A DNA stretch of 64,000 bases. Origin: Sinomonas gamaensis. GTDB taxonomy: Bacteria; Actinomycetota; Actinomycetes; Actinomycetales; Micrococcaceae. The position numbers and the translations under genes were made by a program. The notes below the pieces were generated by a model. It was given only the letters and a program-made list of their open reading frames with translations, was not told where the DNA came from and ran no database searches. Shown here piece after piece: positions 37,147-48,504 of the stretch (position 1 is the stretch's first letter; the number at the start of each line of letters is the position of its first letter). The stretch is taken from assembly GCF_005876955.1 (NCBI RefSeq), contig NZ_SSCL01000002.1, forward strand, positions 248,001 through 312,000. Direction: 5' to 3'.

Positions 37147-37323
37147 CTGCGCGGCGCGACCGAGGGCCGTGCCGGTGCACTACTCTACAGGCCGGGCGCG
37201 TGTCCGGCCTACCGCCGGCCCCGCCTGGCCGCAGACGGAACCGATCGAGTCACGCAAGCGCCGAGCCCTGCGCGCCGGTAGGATCGTCTGCGGAGCCAAC
37301 TCATTCTGCAGCAAGGAGCCCGA

Positions 37324-37965
37324 GTGTCCGAGAAGACGTCGGAGAACAACGCCAAGCCCACGCCCAAGAGTTCCACGCCTGCTGAGGCCGGTTCTGCGGC
37401 CCGTCGCGTGGTGGTCGCGGAGGACGAGACCCTCATCCGCCTCGACATCATCGAGATCCTGCGCGGCGAGGGCTTCGACGTGGTCGGCGAGGCCGACAAC
37501 GGTGAGAAGGCCGTGGAGCTCGCGGAGGATCTTCAGCCCGATCTCGTGCTCATGGACGTCAAGATGCCGGTCATGGACGGCATCACGGCGGCCGAGAAGA
37601 TCGTGAAGGCCAGGATCGCGCCCGTCGTGCTTCTCACGGCCTTCAGCCAGAAGGAGCTCGTCGAGCGCGCGCGGGACGCCGGCGCCATGGCCTACGTGGT
37701 CAAGCCGTTCACGCCCAACGACCTCGTCCCGGCCATCGAGATCGCACTCTCGCGCCACGAGGAGATCCGCGCTCTCGAGGCGGAGGTGAGCGACCTTCAG
37801 GAGCAGTTCGCCACGCGCAAGCTCGTCGAGCGCGCCAAGAGCCTGCTCATGACCAAGATGGGGCTTTCGGAGCCGGAGGCGTTCCGATGGATCCAGAAGA
37901 CGTCCATGGACCGCAGGTTGAGCATGCGCGAGGTCGCCGAGACGATCATCAGCCAGGTCAGCTGA
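37324..37965 (+). CDS. pdtaR: ANTAR-domain response regulator (PdtaR type)
   Basis: A 213-aa regulator. The receiver domain is at residues ~28-140, with acidic pocket AEDE (31-36), phospho-acceptor Asp78 (LVLMDVKMP) and the conserved Lys in YVVKPFTP. The C-terminal three-helix ANTAR RNA-binding domain is at ~145-205 (LVERAKSLLMTKMGLSEPEA). ANTAR proteins act by preventing transcription termination. In mycobacteria PdtaR answers to the kinase PdtaS; no kinase is in this window. The GTG start follows AAGGAG. A 15-residue Thr/Ser/Pro-rich tail precedes the receiver. Confidence 0.93.
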   Translation: MSEKTSENNAKPTPKSSTPAEAGSAARRVVVAEDETLIRLDIIEILRGEGFDVVGEADNGEKAVELAEDLQPDLVLMDVKMPVMDGITAAEKIVKARIAPVVLLTAFSQKELVERARDAGAMAYVVKPFTPNDLVPAIEIALSRHEEIRALEAEVSDLQEQFATRKLVERAKSLLMTKMGLSEPEAFRWIQKTSMDRRLSMREVAETIISQVS

Positions 37966-37984
37966 CCGTTCCGGCAACGGAAGA

Positions 37985-38014
37985 GGCCCGGCCCCCCCGC
38001 GGGGTGGCCGGGCC
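37985..38014. terminator. bidirectional terminator between pdtaR and pyk
   Basis: A 9-bp stem GGCCCGGCC / GGCCGGGCC (37985-37993 with 38006-38014) lies between the convergent pdtaR and pyk stop codons, 20-30 bp from each. No marked T-run. Confidence 0.65.
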
Positions 38015-38044
38015 GCGTACGTTGCCGCCAGGCCGAGCCGAGGC

Positions 38045-39529
38045 TCATACCGAAGGCCACGGACCGACCTGCTCGCGCACCGGCTTCGTAGCGCCGTCGA
38101 GCAGCTGCCCTGCATCCGCCAGGTCTCCGACCTTGTGGACCCGGAGCATGTTGGTGGAACCGGCCACACCGGGAGGGGAACCGGCGGCAACGACGACGAG
38201 GTCGTTGGGCTCCGCCATGCCCGCACGGAGGAGGTACTCGTCCACCTGGGCGATCATCTGGTCGGTGTGCTCCGCGAACTCGACCATGCGCGGCTGGATG
38301 CCCCAGCAGAGGCTCAAGATGTTGAGAGTCGAGCTCAGCGGCGTGAAGGCGAAGATCGGCTTCTGCGGGCGGAGGCGGCTCAGGCGGCGAGCAGAGTCGC
38401 CAGACTGCGTGAACGTGCAGATGTACCGCGCGTCGAGCTGGTCCGCGATCGTGACGGCTGCGCGGGTGATGGCGCCGCCGCGCGTCTTCGGCTGGGTGCC
38501 GAGCGCGGGAACCCGCTCAAGACCGTGGTCCTCAGTGGACTCGATGATCTTGGCCATGGTCCGGACGGTCTCGATCGGGTAGGCACCGACGCTCGTCTCG
38601 CCCGAGAGCATGACCGCGTCCGCGCCGTCGAGCACCGCGTTGGCACAGTCCGAGGCCTCAGCGCGCGTGGGGCGAGGATTCTCGATCATCGACTCGAGGA
38701 CCTGCGTGGCGACGATGACCGGCTTGGCCCACCGACGAGCGAGCTCGATGGCCCGCTTCTGGACGAGAGGCACTTCCTCGAGGGGCAGCTCGACGCCCAG
38801 GTCACCGCGGGCCACCATGATGGCGTCGAACGCGTCGATGATCTCGTGCAGCTGCTCGACGGCCTGCGGCTTCTCGATCTTGGCGATGACTGGAACGCGC
38901 CGGCCTTCCTCGTCCATGATCTCGTGAACGCGCTCGATATCCTTCGCGTCGCGGACGAACGAGAGGGCGATGAAGTCCACACCCCGCCTGAGCGCCCACC
39001 GGAGGTCGCCTTCGTCCTTGCCGCTGAGGGCAGGAACGTTGACGGCGACGCCGGGCAGGTTGATGCCCTTGTTGTTCGAGACCATGCCGCCGATCACCAC
39101 CTCGGTGACGACCTTCACGTCGTCGACGGCCGTGGCCCGCAGGCTGACCTTGCCGTCGTCGATGAGGAGCGTGTCGCCGACGGCGACGTCCTCGGTGAGG
39201 CTCTTCAGGGTGGTGGAGCAGATCTCCTTCGTGCCCGGGACGTCCTCGGTGGTGATGGTGAACACATCACCCGGGGCCAGCTCGTAGGGCCCGTCCTCGA
39301 ACCGGCCCAGACGGATCTTGGGACCCTGGAGGTCGGCCATGATGCCGACGGCCTTGTGGAGTTCCGCCGACGCCTTGCGCACATTCTCGTAGGTGGCGTC
39401 GTGCACGGAGTGGTCTCCGTGGCTCATGTTCAGCCGGGCCACGTCCACACCCGCCTCGATGACTGCGAGGGTCTTCTCATAGCTCGAGATCGCGGGGCCG
39501 AACGTGGCAACGATTTTCGCTCGTCTCAT
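38045..39529 (-). CDS. pyk: pyruvate kinase
   Basis: Converts phosphoenolpyruvate and ADP to pyruvate and ATP, 494 aa. Motifs: RLNMSHGDH, the catalytic segment VIAKIEKPQAVEQL with its Lys, MVARGDLGVELP for metal binding, and AVMLSGETSVGAYP. I choose ATG 39529 (MRRAKIVATFGPA) because GAGG stands six bases upstream; the frame continues three codons to a GTG. It is convergent with pdtaR. Downstream in the direction of transcription is the shared terminator. Confidence 0.97.
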   Translation of the reverse strand: MRRAKIVATFGPAISSYEKTLAVIEAGVDVARLNMSHGDHSVHDATYENVRKASAELHKAVGIMADLQGPKIRLGRFEDGPYELAPGDVFTITTEDVPGTKEICSTTLKSLTEDVAVGDTLLIDDGKVSLRATAVDDVKVVTEVVIGGMVSNNKGINLPGVAVNVPALSGKDEGDLRWALRRGVDFIALSFVRDAKDIERVHEIMDEEGRRVPVIAKIEKPQAVEQLHEIIDAFDAIMVARGDLGVELPLEEVPLVQKRAIELARRWAKPVIVATQVLESMIENPRPTRAEASDCANAVLDGADAVMLSGETSVGAYPIETVRTMAKIIESTEDHGLERVPALGTQPKTRGGAITRAAVTIADQLDARYICTFTQSGDSARRLSRLRPQKPIFAFTPLSSTLNILSLCWGIQPRMVEFAEHTDQMIAQVDEYLLRAGMAEPNDLVVVAAGSPPGVAGSTNMLRVHKVGDLADAGQLLDGATKPVREQVGPWPSV

Positions 39530-39670
39530 ATACCTCACCCTAGGGGTTGTGTGGGGAACGGGGATGTCCGGGGAATGAACTTTCGTGCTGTGTGAAAGCT
39601 GCTGCGAGAGTCCGGCCCCTCACAGCACGCAGGGCCCCCGAGCTGTCGTTCGGGGACCCTGCAGAGCGGA

Positions 39671-41128
39671 TCAGAGGACCGCGATCGCGCGGTCCGTCGG
39701 CGCAACCGGCGCCGGCAGGATCGTGCTGCCCATGAGGTACTTGTCCACCTCTGAGGCGCAGGCGCGCCCTTCGGCGATGGCCCAGACAATGAGCGACTGG
39801 CCTCGCCCCGCGTCGCCCGCGACGAAGACGCCCGGCGTCGCCGTCATGTACTCGCCGTCGCGCGCGACGTTTCCTCGTTCGTCGAACGGCGCGTTGATCT
39901 GCTCGGGAAGGCCCGACTCCTCGGCACCGGTGAAGCCCAGCGAGAGCAGGACGAGGTCCGCGGGGATGATCCGCTCGGTGCCCGCCTTGGGAAGCCTCTT
40001 GCCGTCGACGTATTCCGTCTCCGCCACTTTGAGGCCAGTCACCTTGCCGTTCTCGCCGATGTACTCGACGGTGGAGGCGAGGTAGGTCCGCTCCCCGCCC
40101 TCCTCGTGGGCGCTCGCGACCTCGAACAGCGTCGGGAACATGGGCCACGGCTGATGACCGGGGCGTTCCGACGGCGGCTGCTTGCCGATGGCGAGAGTCG
40201 TCACCGACGCCGCCTGCTGGCGATGAGCGGTGCCGAGGCAGTCGGCGCCTGTGTCACCGCCGCCGAGGATCACCACGTGCTTGCCCCGCGCGTCGATCTG
40301 ATTCTCGACCTCGTCGCCGGCGACCACCCGGTTGCCCTGCACGAGGTACTCCATGGCGAAGTGGACGCCGTCGAGCTCCCGACCCGGGATCTTGAGGTCG
40401 CGCGGCTGGGTTGCGCCAGTGGCCACCACGACGGCGTCGTACCGCCGGCGAAGCTGGTCCCAGCTGACGTCGCGGCCCACGTCGACGCCGGCGCGGAACC
40501 GCGTGCCCTCGGCCTTCATCTGCTCGAGGCGGCGGTCCAGGACCTCCTTCTCCATCTTGAAGTCGGGGATCCCGTACCGAAGGAGGCCGCCGATCCGGTC
40601 ATCGCGCTCGTACACGGCGACGGTGTGCCCGACGCGCGTGAGCTGCTGCGCGGCGGCGAGCCCCGCAGGGCCGGAGCCGACCACGGCGACTGTCTTGCCC
40701 GTGAGGCGCGCGGGAGGAAGCGGCTCAACTAGCCCGCCCTCGAACGCCTGCTCCGCGATCGACACCTCGATCTGCTTGATGGTCACGGCCGGCTGGTTGA
40801 TGCCGAGGACGCAGGCCGACTCGCAGGGAGCAGGACACAGACGCCCCGTGAACTCCGGGAAGTTGTTCGTCGCGTGGAGACGCTCGCTCGCGTCCGCCTC
40901 CTTGCCGCGCCACGTGAGGTCGTTCCACTCGGGGATGAGGTTCCCGAGCGGGCAGCCGTGGTGGCAGAAGGGGATCCCGCAGTCCATGCACCGGCTGGCC
41001 TGGCGCTTCAGAACGCCGTTCTCCTGGGCCTCGTACACTTCCTTCCAGTCCATGATGCGGACGGGGACGGGACGGCGCGGCTGCGTCTCACGCTGCCGAA
41101 CCTTCAGGAATCCGCGTGGATCAGCCAC
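39671..41128 (-). CDS. gltD: glutamate synthase small (beta) subunit
   Basis: NADPH-oxidising FAD subunit of glutamate synthase, delivering electrons to GltB. The N-terminal cysteine-rich iron-sulfur region has [17 protein letters not shown] and [16 protein letters not shown]- and NADPH-binding loops are [15 protein letters not shown] (near residue 148) and [14 protein letters not shown]. Length is 485 aa. Its start overlaps the gltB stop by eight bases, so the two subunits are co-translated in the order gltB-gltD. Confidence 0.97.
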   Translation of the reverse strand: MADPRGFLKVRQRETQPRRPVPVRIMDWKEVYEAQENGVLKRQASRCMDCGIPFCHHGCPLGNLIPEWNDLTWRGKEADASERLHATNNFPEFTGRLCPAPCESACVLGINQPAVTIKQIEVSIAEQAFEGGLVEPLPPARLTGKTVAVVGSGPAGLAAAQQLTRVGHTVAVYERDDRIGGLLRYGIPDFKMEKEVLDRRLEQMKAEGTRFRAGVDVGRDVSWDQLRRRYDAVVVATGATQPRDLKIPGRELDGVHFAMEYLVQGNRVVAGDEVENQIDARGKHVVILGGGDTGADCLGTAHRQQAASVTTLAIGKQPPSERPGHQPWPMFPTLFEVASAHEEGGERTYLASTVEYIGENGKVTGLKVAETEYVDGKRLPKAGTERIIPADLVLLSLGFTGAEESGLPEQINAPFDERGNVARDGEYMTATPGVFVAGDAGRGQSLIVWAIAEGRACASEVDKYLMGSTILPAPVAPTDRAIAVL

Positions 41129-44100
41129 CGGTCACCTCCAGAATGCGAGACCAAACTTCCTCCCCGTCCGGATCAAGGCCCTCTTCGAGGGCTCCGAGAC
41201 GGGTTTGCTGCACCGCCGCGTAGTCACGCGGCAGCACCTTCGTCATGCGGGCAGCGGTGTCGTCGAAGTTGTCGAGCAGGCGCTCTGCGAGCTGCGAGCC
41301 CGTTTCCTCGACGTGCGTTGCGATGAGGTTCCGCACGATGTCGCGGTCCTCGTCGTCGAGCTCCAGCAGCAGAAGCTCCCCGGAGTCGACGGCCAGCGTG
41401 TTGACCCTCGTGGGCTCCAGGTCGAGCACGAAGGCCGTGCCCCCGGACATCCCCGCGCCGAAGTTGCGGCCCGTGCGGCCCAGGATCACCGCCTGGCCAC
41501 CGGTCATGTACTCACAGCCATGATCGCCGATGCCCTCGACCACGGCTGTCGCGCCCGAGTTCCGAACGAGGAACCGCTCGCCGACGGTTCCGCGGAGGAA
41601 GATCTCGCCGCTCGTTGCGCCGTAGCCGATGACGTTGCCGGCGATCACGTTGTCTTCCGCCGCGAACACGTTCGAACGATCCGGGCGAACGATGACGCGG
41701 CCACCCGAGAGGCCCTTTGCGACGTAGTCGTTCGAGTCGCCGAAGAGCCGCAGGGTGATCCCCGCGGGCAGGAACGCCCCAAGGGACTGCCCGGCCGTGC
41801 CCGTCAGGGTCACGTCGATCGTGTCCTTAGCCAGGGTGTCCGTCCCAAAGGTGCGCGTGACCTCGTGCCCGAGCATTGTGCCCACAGACCGGTCGGTGTT
41901 CACCACCGGGAGGCTGATCTTGACCGGGCTGCGGTCGGTGAGCGCCTCCTGCGCCATCTCAATGAGCTGAACATCGAAGTGCTTGTCGAGCTCGTGGTTC
42001 TGCCCCGTGAGGTTCCGGAGCGGCGCATCCTCGTCGAAGTCCAGGCCCGCCAGGATCGGCGAGAGGTCCAGTCCATCGGCCTTCCAGTGGTCGATCGCGT
42101 CCTTGGTGTCGAGGAACTCGGAGCGGCCGATCGCCTCCTCGAGCGACCGGAAGCCGAGCTGGGCGAGGATCTCCCGGATCTCCTCCGCGATGAACTCGAA
42201 GAAGTTCACCACGAACTCGGGCTTGCCCGAGAAGCGCGCACGGAGCTCGGGATTCTGCGTCGCGACGCCAACCGGGCACGTGTCCAGGTGGCAGACGCGC
42301 ATCATGATGCAGCCTGACACCACGAGCGGAGCCGTCGCGAAGCCGAACTCCTCGGCCCCCAGCAGCGCAGCGATCACCACATCGCGCCCGGTCTTGAGCT
42401 GCCCGTCGACTTGGACCACCACGCGGTCGCGGAGACCGTTGAGCATGAGCGTCTGCTGCGTCTCGGCAAGCCCAAGCTCCCAGGGGACGCCCGCGTGCTT
42501 GAGCGAGTTGAGCGGCGAGGCGCCGGTTCCGCCATCGTGCCCCGAGACGAGGACGACGTCGGCCTTCGCCTTGGTCACGCCAGCGGCGACCGTGCCGATC
42601 CCCACCTCGGAGACGAGCTTCACGTGGACCCGCGCGCTCGGGTTGGACCGCTTGCAGTCGTAGATCAGCTGCGCAAGGTCCTCGATCGAGTAGATGTCGT
42701 GATGCGGAGGCGGAGAGATGAGCGTCACGCCCGGGGTCGAGTGGCGCGTGCGCGCCACCCACGGGTAGACCTTCTGGGCCATGAGCTGGCCGCCCTCGCC
42801 GGGCTTCGCACCCTGGGCCATCTTGATCTGGATATCGGTCGCGTTCGTGAGGTACAGGCTCGTGACGCCGAAACGTCCCGACGCAACCTGCTTGATCGCC
42901 GAACGCCGCTCAGGATCGAGCAGGCGGTCCACATCCTCGCCGCCCTCGCCCGTATTCGAGCGCGCTCCGAGACGGTTCATCGCGATGGCGAGCGTCTCGT
43001 GGGCCTCCTTGGAGATCGAGCCGTAGCTCATGGCACCCGTCGAGAACCTCTTGACGATGCTCGAGACCGGCTCAACCTCGTCGATCGAGATCGGAGCCCG
43101 CAGTCCCTCGCGGAAGGCGAGGAGGCCGCGGAGAGTCATCAGGTTCTTCGACTGGTCGTCGACGCCCTGGGTGTACGCCTTGAACACGTCGTAGCGGCGC
43201 TCGCGCGTGGAGTGCTGGAGCCGGAAGACGGTCTCGGGATTGAACAGGTGCGGCTCGCCGTCGCGGCGCCACTGGTACTCGCCGCCGTTCATGAGCGGCC
43301 GGTGCGGCTGCTCGATCCCCGAGGGCGGATACGCCATCTCGTGGCGCGCGGCTACTTCGGCGGCAATGACGTCGAGGTCCACACCGCCGAGCTGGCTGTG
43401 GGTCCCCGCGAAGAACTCGTCCACCAGGTCCTGGGACAGGCCGAGCGCCTCGAAGGTCTGCGCTCCGCAATAGGAGGCCACAGTCGAGATGCCCATCTTG
43501 GACATGATCTTGAGGACGCCCTTGCCGAGGCCCTTGATGAGGTTGTAGACGCCGTCCTCTGGCGTGACGCCCGGCAGGTCGCCCGAGCGGATGAGCTCCT
43601 CGACCGACTCCATGGCCAGGTAAGGGTTCACCGCCGAGGCGCCGTATCCGATCAGGACCGCGACGTGGTGCACTTCGCGCACGTCGCCAGCCTCGACCAC
43701 GAGCGCACACTTGGTGCGATTGGCACTGCGGAGCAGGTGATGGTGGACGGCGGAGACGAGCAGCAGCGACGGGATCGGGGCCCACTGGGCATTCGAGTCG
43801 CGATCCGAGAGCACCACGTACTGGACGCCCCGGTTGATCGCACCCGAAACCTGCTCGCAGATCTCGGTGAGACGGGCACGGAGGGCCGCCTCACCGCCCT
43901 CCGGACGGTAGAGGCCGCGGATCTTGACGGCGATCCTGTCGCCGTCCTGATTCTCGATGTTCGCGACCTTCGCCAGCTGGTCGTTGTTGATCACGGGGAA
44001 CGGCAGGATGACCTGCTTCTCCTTGACCTGGCCCATGCTGAGCAGGTTTCCGTTCGGGCCAATAGCGCCGTTGAGGCTGGTGACGAGCTCCTCGCGGATC

Positions 44101-45731
44101 GCGTCGAGCGGCGGGTTCGTCACCTGGGCGAAGGACTGCACGAAGTAGTCGAACAGGAGCCGCGGCCGCTTCGACAGCACCGCAACCGGCGTGTCCGAAC
44201 CCATGGCACCGATCGGTTCCGCGCCCGTGCGGGCCATCGGGCCGACCAGGATGCGGAGTTCCTCCTGGGTGTAGCCGAAGGTGCGCTGGCGCACGTTGAC
44301 GGACTGGGGGGTGTGGATGACGTGCTCGCGCTCGGGCAGGTCGGCGAGGCGGATGACGTTCTGGTCCACCCACTCCTGCCACGGGTTCGAGCCGGCGATC
44401 TCCGCCTTGACCTCGGAGTCGTCGATGATCCGACCGGCCTCCGTGTCCACGACGAACATCTTGCCGGGCGAGACGCGGCCCTTCTTGACGATCTTCGAGG
44501 GCTCGACGTCCACGACGCCGACCTCGGAGGCGAATACCACAAGGCCGTCTTCGGTAACCCAGTACCGGCACGGACGCAGGCCATTGCGGTCGAGCGTGGC
44601 CCCGACGAGCGCGCCATCCGTGAACGAGACGGCGGCGGGCCCGTCCCAGGGCTCCATGAGAAGGGAGTGATACTCGTAGAACGCACGCCGGGCAGGATCC
44701 ATTGTCGCGTGGTTCTCCCACGCCTCAGGGATCATCATCATGATCGCGTGCGTGATCGGACGGCCGGAGAGCCACAGCAGCTCCGCGACCTCGTCGAACG
44801 AAGCCGAGTCAGAGGCACCGGGCGTGCAGATCGGGAAGAGCTCCTCGGGAACGTCGCCCAAGAGCGGGCTCGAGAGCTGGGACTGCCGGGCCCGCATCCA
44901 GTTCCTGTTGCCCTTGACCGTGTTGATCTCGCCGTTGTGGGCGATGGTGCGGAATGGCTGGGCGAGGGGCCAGGAGGGGAACGTGTTCGTCGAGAAGCGC
45001 GAGTGGACGATCGCGAGCTTGGTGGTCAGGCGGTCATCGGACAGGTCCGGGTAGAACGGCTCGAGCTGTGCCGTGGTGAGCATGCCCTTGTACACGATGG
45101 TCCGCGACGACAGCGACGGGAAGTAGACCCCGTGCTTGTTCTGGGCCCGCTTGCGTATGCGCCAGACCCGCGCGTCGAGGTCGTTCCGCTCGAGCTGCTC
45201 GCCGGTCGCGGAAGCGAAGAACGGCTGGGCGAAGCGCGGCATGCAGGCGCGGGCCATCGAGCCGACGAGCTCGGCCACGACGGGTACCTCGCGCCAGCCC
45301 AGAACGGCAAGGCCTTCGGCCTCAGCCAACGCCTCGATGCCGGCGCGCGCTGCAGCGTCCTCGCGATCCTCGGCGGGGAGGAACGCGATGCCGACGGCGT
45401 ACTGGCCCAGAGCGGGCAGCTCGAAGTCCACGACGGCGCGGAAGAACCCGTCCGGGATCTGGAGCAGGATGCCCGCGCCGTCGCCCGTCCCCTCGTCGGC
45501 GCCAACGGCACCGCGGTGCTCGAGCGCCCTCAGGGCGTGCAGGGCGGCGTCGACAATGTCATGCCCGCCTTCGCCCCGGAGGGTCGCAACGATCGCGAGA
45601 CCGCAGGCGTCCTTCTCCTGGTCCGCACGGTAGAGACCTGCCGAGGGCGGAAGGGCTGAGAATCGCTCGAAGGGCGAGACAGCTCCTCCAGTCGAAGGGT
45701 CGACGGCGGTGCCGTGTGTCGGGTGAGTCAT
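41121..45731 (-). CDS. gltB: glutamate synthase large (alpha) subunit
   Basis: Catalyses transfer of glutamine amide to 2-oxoglutarate to make glutamate; 1536 aa. The class II glutaminase begins at Cys43 ([13 protein letters not shown]), implying cleavage of a 42-residue propeptide. The FMN-binding synthase core contains [13 protein letters not shown]-like [16 protein letters not shown] and [13 protein letters not shown] cysteine cluster ([19 protein letters not shown]) provides the 3Fe-4S ligands, and a C-terminal beta-helix follows. ATG 45731 has AGGAGGAAGG upstream; the frame open to 45923 lacks a start site. A promoter is seen at 45832-45859. Confidence 0.97.
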   Translation of the reverse strand: MTHPTHGTAVDPSTGGAVSPFERFSALPPSAGLYRADQEKDACGLAIVATLRGEGGHDIVDAALHALRALEHRGAVGADEGTGDGAGILLQIPDGFFRAVVDFELPALGQYAVGIAFLPAEDREDAAARAGIEALAEAEGLAVLGWREVPVVAELVGSMARACMPRFAQPFFASATGEQLERNDLDARVWRIRKRAQNKHGVYFPSLSSRTIVYKGMLTTAQLEPFYPDLSDDRLTTKLAIVHSRFSTNTFPSWPLAQPFRTIAHNGEINTVKGNRNWMRARQSQLSSPLLGDVPEELFPICTPGASDSASFDEVAELLWLSGRPITHAIMMMIPEAWENHATMDPARRAFYEYHSLLMEPWDGPAAVSFTDGALVGATLDRNGLRPCRYWVTEDGLVVFASEVGVVDVEPSKIVKKGRVSPGKMFVVDTEAGRIIDDSEVKAEIAGSNPWQEWVDQNVIRLADLPEREHVIHTPQSVNVRQRTFGYTQEELRILVGPMARTGAEPIGAMGSDTPVAVLSKRPRLLFDYFVQSFAQVTNPPLDAIREELVTSLNGAIGPNGNLLSMGQVKEKQVILPFPVINNDQLAKVANIENQDGDRIAVKIRGLYRPEGGEAALRARLTEICEQVSGAINRGVQYVVLSDRDSNAQWAPIPSLLLVSAVHHHLLRSANRTKCALVVEAGDVREVHHVAVLIGYGASAVNPYLAMESVEELIRSGDLPGVTPEDGVYNLIKGLGKGVLKIMSKMGISTVASYCGAQTFEALGLSQDLVDEFFAGTHSQLGGVDLDVIAAEVAARHEMAYPPSGIEQPHRPLMNGGEYQWRRDGEPHLFNPETVFRLQHSTRERRYDVFKAYTQGVDDQSKNLMTLRGLLAFREGLRAPISIDEVEPVSSIVKRFSTGAMSYGSISKEAHETLAIAMNRLGARSNTGEGGEDVDRLLDPERRSAIKQVASGRFGVTSLYLTNATDIQIKMAQGAKPGEGGQLMAQKVYPWVARTRHSTPGVTLISPPPHHDIYSIEDLAQLIYDCKRSNPSARVHVKLVSEVGIGTVAAGVTKAKADVVLVSGHDGGTGASPLNSLKHAGVPWELGLAETQQTLMLNGLRDRVVVQVDGQLKTGRDVVIAALLGAEEFGFATAPLVVSGCIMMRVCHLDTCPVGVATQNPELRARFSGKPEFVVNFFEFIAEEIREILAQLGFRSLEEAIGRSEFLDTKDAIDHWKADGLDLSPILAGLDFDEDAPLRNLTGQNHELDKHFDVQLIEMAQEALTDRSPVKISLPVVNTDRSVGTMLGHEVTRTFGTDTLAKDTIDVTLTGTAGQSLGAFLPAGITLRLFGDSNDYVAKGLSGGRVIVRPDRSNVFAAEDNVIAGNVIGYGATSGEIFLRGTVGERFLVRNSGATAVVEGIGDHGCEYMTGGQAVILGRTGRNFGAGMSGGTAFVLDLEPTRVNTLAVDSGELLLLELDDEDRDIVRNLIATHVEETGSQLAERLLDNFDDTAARMTKVLPRDYAAVQQTRLGALEEGLDPDGEEVWSRILEVTGG

Positions 45732-46177
45732 GACGAAACGTCCTTCCTCCTGATCGATTCGCGACAGGGGACAACGCTGGCCCCGCGTTGCTCGGCCACG
45801 ACGGGACCCAGCACGGCGCTGATTACTGGAAATTGTAGGGTCGGCCCCGCGCCGTCGAACAGCGTCGGACTCCCGCCTACGTGGGCCTGGGGAAGGGGTC
45901 CCGCGGCCGGTAGTCCACGCCATTGTGGTGCGAGCTTCGCTTGCGGGCGGTGGCCCGGAGCGTGGCTAGCGTGGCCTAAGCCCTACTTGCCGTCGTACAT
46001 CGCTGAGTGCCTCGCGTCCTGAGATGCGGGACGCGGATCATCGAGTTCGGCTCGGAGGGCAACATTACCATGGCCGTCGTATTTCGAGACGGAAGCGTCC
46101 ACATGCTGAACCGGCATGGCCTTTCCTGCATCTTCTGTTACCGTGGCCCGAATTCGCAGATGGTCAACCCTGACGAG
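45732..46177. other. gltB upstream region, no gene seen
   Basis: About 450 bp between gltB and trpA. It contains the gltB promoter and leader. ORFs of 75-108 codons occur on both strands but have no ribosome binding site, no recognisable domain and overlap the trpA terminator. In related Micrococcaceae I would expect lgt (prolipoprotein diacylglyceryl transferase) here; it is absent. Confidence 0.55.
45832..45859 (-). promoter_or_regulatory. probable gltBD promoter
   Basis: On the minus strand TTCGAC (45854-45859) and TACAAT (45832-45837) are 16 bp apart. The -10 is a strong match; the -35 is moderate. The predicted leader to the gltB ATG is about 95 nt and ends in a strong ribosome binding site. 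Confidence 0.5.
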
Positions 46178-46203
46178 AAGGGGTGGCACGAATGCCACCC
46201 CTT
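46178..46203 (-). terminator. trp operon terminator after trpA
   Basis: An 11-bp perfect stem AAGGGGTGGCA / TGCCACCCCTT closed by a CGAA tetraloop (TTCG on the minus strand) lies four bases past the trpA stop codon. No long T-run follows. Confidence 0.8.
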
Positions 46204-46206
46204 CCG

Positions 46207-47043
46207 TCACGACGCGGCTGCCGCCCTTGGGAGTCCCCTGCTCAGTTCCGCGGCAAGCTGCCCAACGGCGTCGGGACCACCGTCCCGGAGCGCTCCCACG
46301 ATCGCGGTGCCGACGATCACGCCGTCAGCGTAGGCGGCGATCTCGCGCACGTGCTCGGCATTGGATACCCCAAGGCCCACGCACACGCGCTCGGCCCCTG
46401 CCGCGCGGGCCTCCGCGACGACGCGCTGGGCGCTCTCGTCGACTGCCGCCCTCGCACCGGTGACGCCCATGAGCGAGACGGCATACGTGAAGCCGCGCGT
46501 GGCCCCGACGGTCATGGACATCCGTTCAGGGGTCGTCGACGGGGCCACGAGGAAGACCCGGTCCAGGCCGTACTTCTCCGAGGCCTCGAACCACTCCGAC
46601 GCCTCGTCAGGGATCAGGTCGGGCGTAATGAGGCCTGCGCCTCCGGCCTCCGCGAGACGGCGCGCGAAGTCGTCCACGCCCATGCGCATGACAGGGTTCC
46701 AATACGTCATCACCAGGACGGCCGCATCAGTCGCCTCGGTCACGGCCTTCACGACTTCGAACACGCTGGCGACGCGGAAGCCGTTGGCCAATGCCTCCGT
46801 GGTCGCGGCCTGGATCACGCTCCCATCCATGACCGGGTCCGAATACGGGATGCCGATCTCGATGATGTCTGCACCGTTCCGTGCCAGCTGGATGGCCGCC
46901 TCGATGCTCTCCGGAACGCTCGGATATCCAGCCGGGAGGTAGCCGACGAGGGCCGCTCGACCCTCGGCCTTGGCCCGGTCGATGGCTGCCGCCGCCTTGC
47001 TCTCCGTCGCCCTGCCCACGGATGCCTGACCGATGGCGCTCAT
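46207..47043 (-). CDS. trpA: tryptophan synthase alpha chain
   Basis: Cleaves indole-3-glycerol phosphate to indole and glyceraldehyde 3-phosphate, passing indole to TrpB. 278 aa. [15 protein letters not shown] holds the catalytic Glu and Asp; [11 protein letters not shown] and the phosphate-binding [11 protein letters not shown] follow. ATG 47043 overlaps the trpB stop by four bases (ATGA), which fixes the start and implies coupled translation. It is the last gene of the trp cluster and is followed by a hairpin. Confidence 0.97.
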   Translation of the reverse strand: MSAIGQASVGRATESKAAAAIDRAKAEGRAALVGYLPAGYPSVPESIEAAIQLARNGADIIEIGIPYSDPVMDGSVIQAATTEALANGFRVASVFEVVKAVTEATDAAVLVMTYWNPVMRMGVDDFARRLAEAGGAGLITPDLIPDEASEWFEASEKYGLDRVFLVAPSTTPERMSMTVGATRGFTYAVSLMGVTGARAAVDESAQRVVAEARAAGAERVCVGLGVSNAEHVREIAAYADGVIVGTAIVGALRDGGPDAVGQLAAELSRGLPRAAAAS

Positions 47044-48437
47044 GCCTGCTCCTCCGTTCCACCGTGCTCCTGAACGAAGCCCTTCGGGCGCCGCGTGGAC
47101 AGTGTGGTGCCCTTGACCTGGCCGTTCTCGTCCAGCATGCCGAACCACTCGGCCGCCGTCTGGACGTCCTTGTCCCCGCGCCCTGACAGGTTCACGATGA
47201 TGACGCGTTCGGCGGGGTCGCCGCCCTCGGCTGCGAGCCGCTGCCCGACCTTGATCGCGCCCGCCAGAGCGTGCGAGGACTCGATGGCTGGGATGATGCC
47301 CTCGGTCCGGCACAGGACGCTGAAGGCGTCCATGGCTTCCGTGTCTGTAATCGGCTCGTAGGTGACGCGGCCGATGTCGTGGAGGTAGGAGTGCTCCGGG
47401 CCGACGCCGGGGTAGTCCAGTCCCGCCGAGATGGAGTGCGATTCGATCGTCTGACCGTCATCGTCCTGCATGAGGTAGGACCGGGCGCCGTGGAGGACGC
47501 CGGGGCGGCCGAGCGTGATCGTCGCTGCGTGCTTCCCCGTCTCGACCCCTTCGCCGCCGGCCTCGAAACCGTACAGGCGCACTGATGCATCGTCGAGGAA
47601 GCCGTGGAAGATCCCGATGGCGTTCGAACCGCCGCCGATGCACGCGCAGACGGCGTCGGGCAGCCGGCCGGTCTGGGCCAGGACCTGCTCGCGCGCCTCC
47701 TCCCCGATGACCTCATGGAAGAAGCGGACCAGAGCCGGGAAGGGGTGGGCGCCGGCCGCGGTGCCGAGCAGGTAGTGCGTCGTGTCCACGTTGGCGACCC
47801 AGTCCCGGAGGGCGTCGTTGATGGCGTCCTTGAGGGTCTGCGAGCCATTCGTCACCGGGACTACAGTGGCGCCGAGGAGCTGCATGCGGGCTACGTTGAG
47901 GGCCTGCCGCCGGCAGTCCTCAGCCCCCATGTACACCACGCATTCGAGCCCGAGGAAAGCGGCCGCCGTCGCACTGGCTACGCCGTGCTGGCCCGCCCCG
48001 GTCTCCGCGATGATGCGGGTCTTGCCCATGCGCTTGGCCAGCAGGGCCTGTCCGAGGACGTTGTTGATCTTGTGCGAACCGGTGTGATTGAGGTCCTCGC
48101 GCTTGAGGAAGACCCGAACCCCGCCCGCGTGCTGTGAGAAGCGCTTGGCTTCCGTGAGGAGCGAGGGGCGGCCGGAGTAGTTCCGGTTGAGCTCCGCGAT
48201 CTCCGCGAGGAAGTCGGGGTCCTGCTTCGCCTTCTCGAAGGTCTCCTCGAGCTCGTCGAGTGCTGCGATGAGCGACTCGGGCATCCATCGGCCCCCGTAG
48301 GAGCCAAAGTACGGCCCGGCGGCGTGGCGGAGGCTTCCCGCGAGGAACGCGTCGGCCGGCTGGCCGTTCGCTTCATTCGTTTCCGTGCTCGGGGCCTTGG
48401 CTCCCGTCACGGCTGCTTCTGGCACATTCTCGGACAC
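47040..48437 (-). CDS. trpB: tryptophan synthase beta chain
   Basis: PLP enzyme joining indole and serine. The PLP lysine is in [10 protein letters not shown] and the cofactor phosphate loop in [24 protein letters not shown] starts the conserved domain, so the first ~35 residues are a variable leader. The start is uncertain: GTG 48437 has GGTGA five bases upstream (465 aa), while GTG 48446 three codons earlier has AAGG very close. Neither is an ATG. Follows trpC by about 65 bp. Confidence 0.95.
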   Translation of the reverse strand: MSENVPEAAVTGAKAPSTETNEANGQPADAFLAGSLRHAAGPYFGSYGGRWMPESLIAALDELEETFEKAKQDPDFLAEIAELNRNYSGRPSLLTEAKRFSQHAGGVRVFLKREDLNHTGSHKINNVLGQALLAKRMGKTRIIAETGAGQHGVASATAAAFLGLECVVYMGAEDCRRQALNVARMQLLGATVVPVTNGSQTLKDAINDALRDWVANVDTTHYLLGTAAGAHPFPALVRFFHEVIGEEAREQVLAQTGRLPDAVCACIGGGSNAIGIFHGFLDDASVRLYGFEAGGEGVETGKHAATITLGRPGVLHGARSYLMQDDDGQTIESHSISAGLDYPGVGPEHSYLHDIGRVTYEPITDTEAMDAFSVLCRTEGIIPAIESSHALAGAIKVGQRLAAEGGDPAERVIIVNLSGRGDKDVQTAAEWFGMLDENGQVKGTTLSTRRPKGFVQEHGGTEEQA

Positions 48438-48504
48438 CAGTTTCACCGTCCTTGTTGAGGTCTGCCGGCGGGGGTGCCCGGGTGACCGGGCATGGTTGGC
48501 CGGC

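Noticed and set aside
45983-46333. ORFs of 75-108 codons on both strands between trpA and gltB
   Set aside because: No ribosome binding site, no recognisable sequence, overlap with the trpA terminator and with trpA itself.
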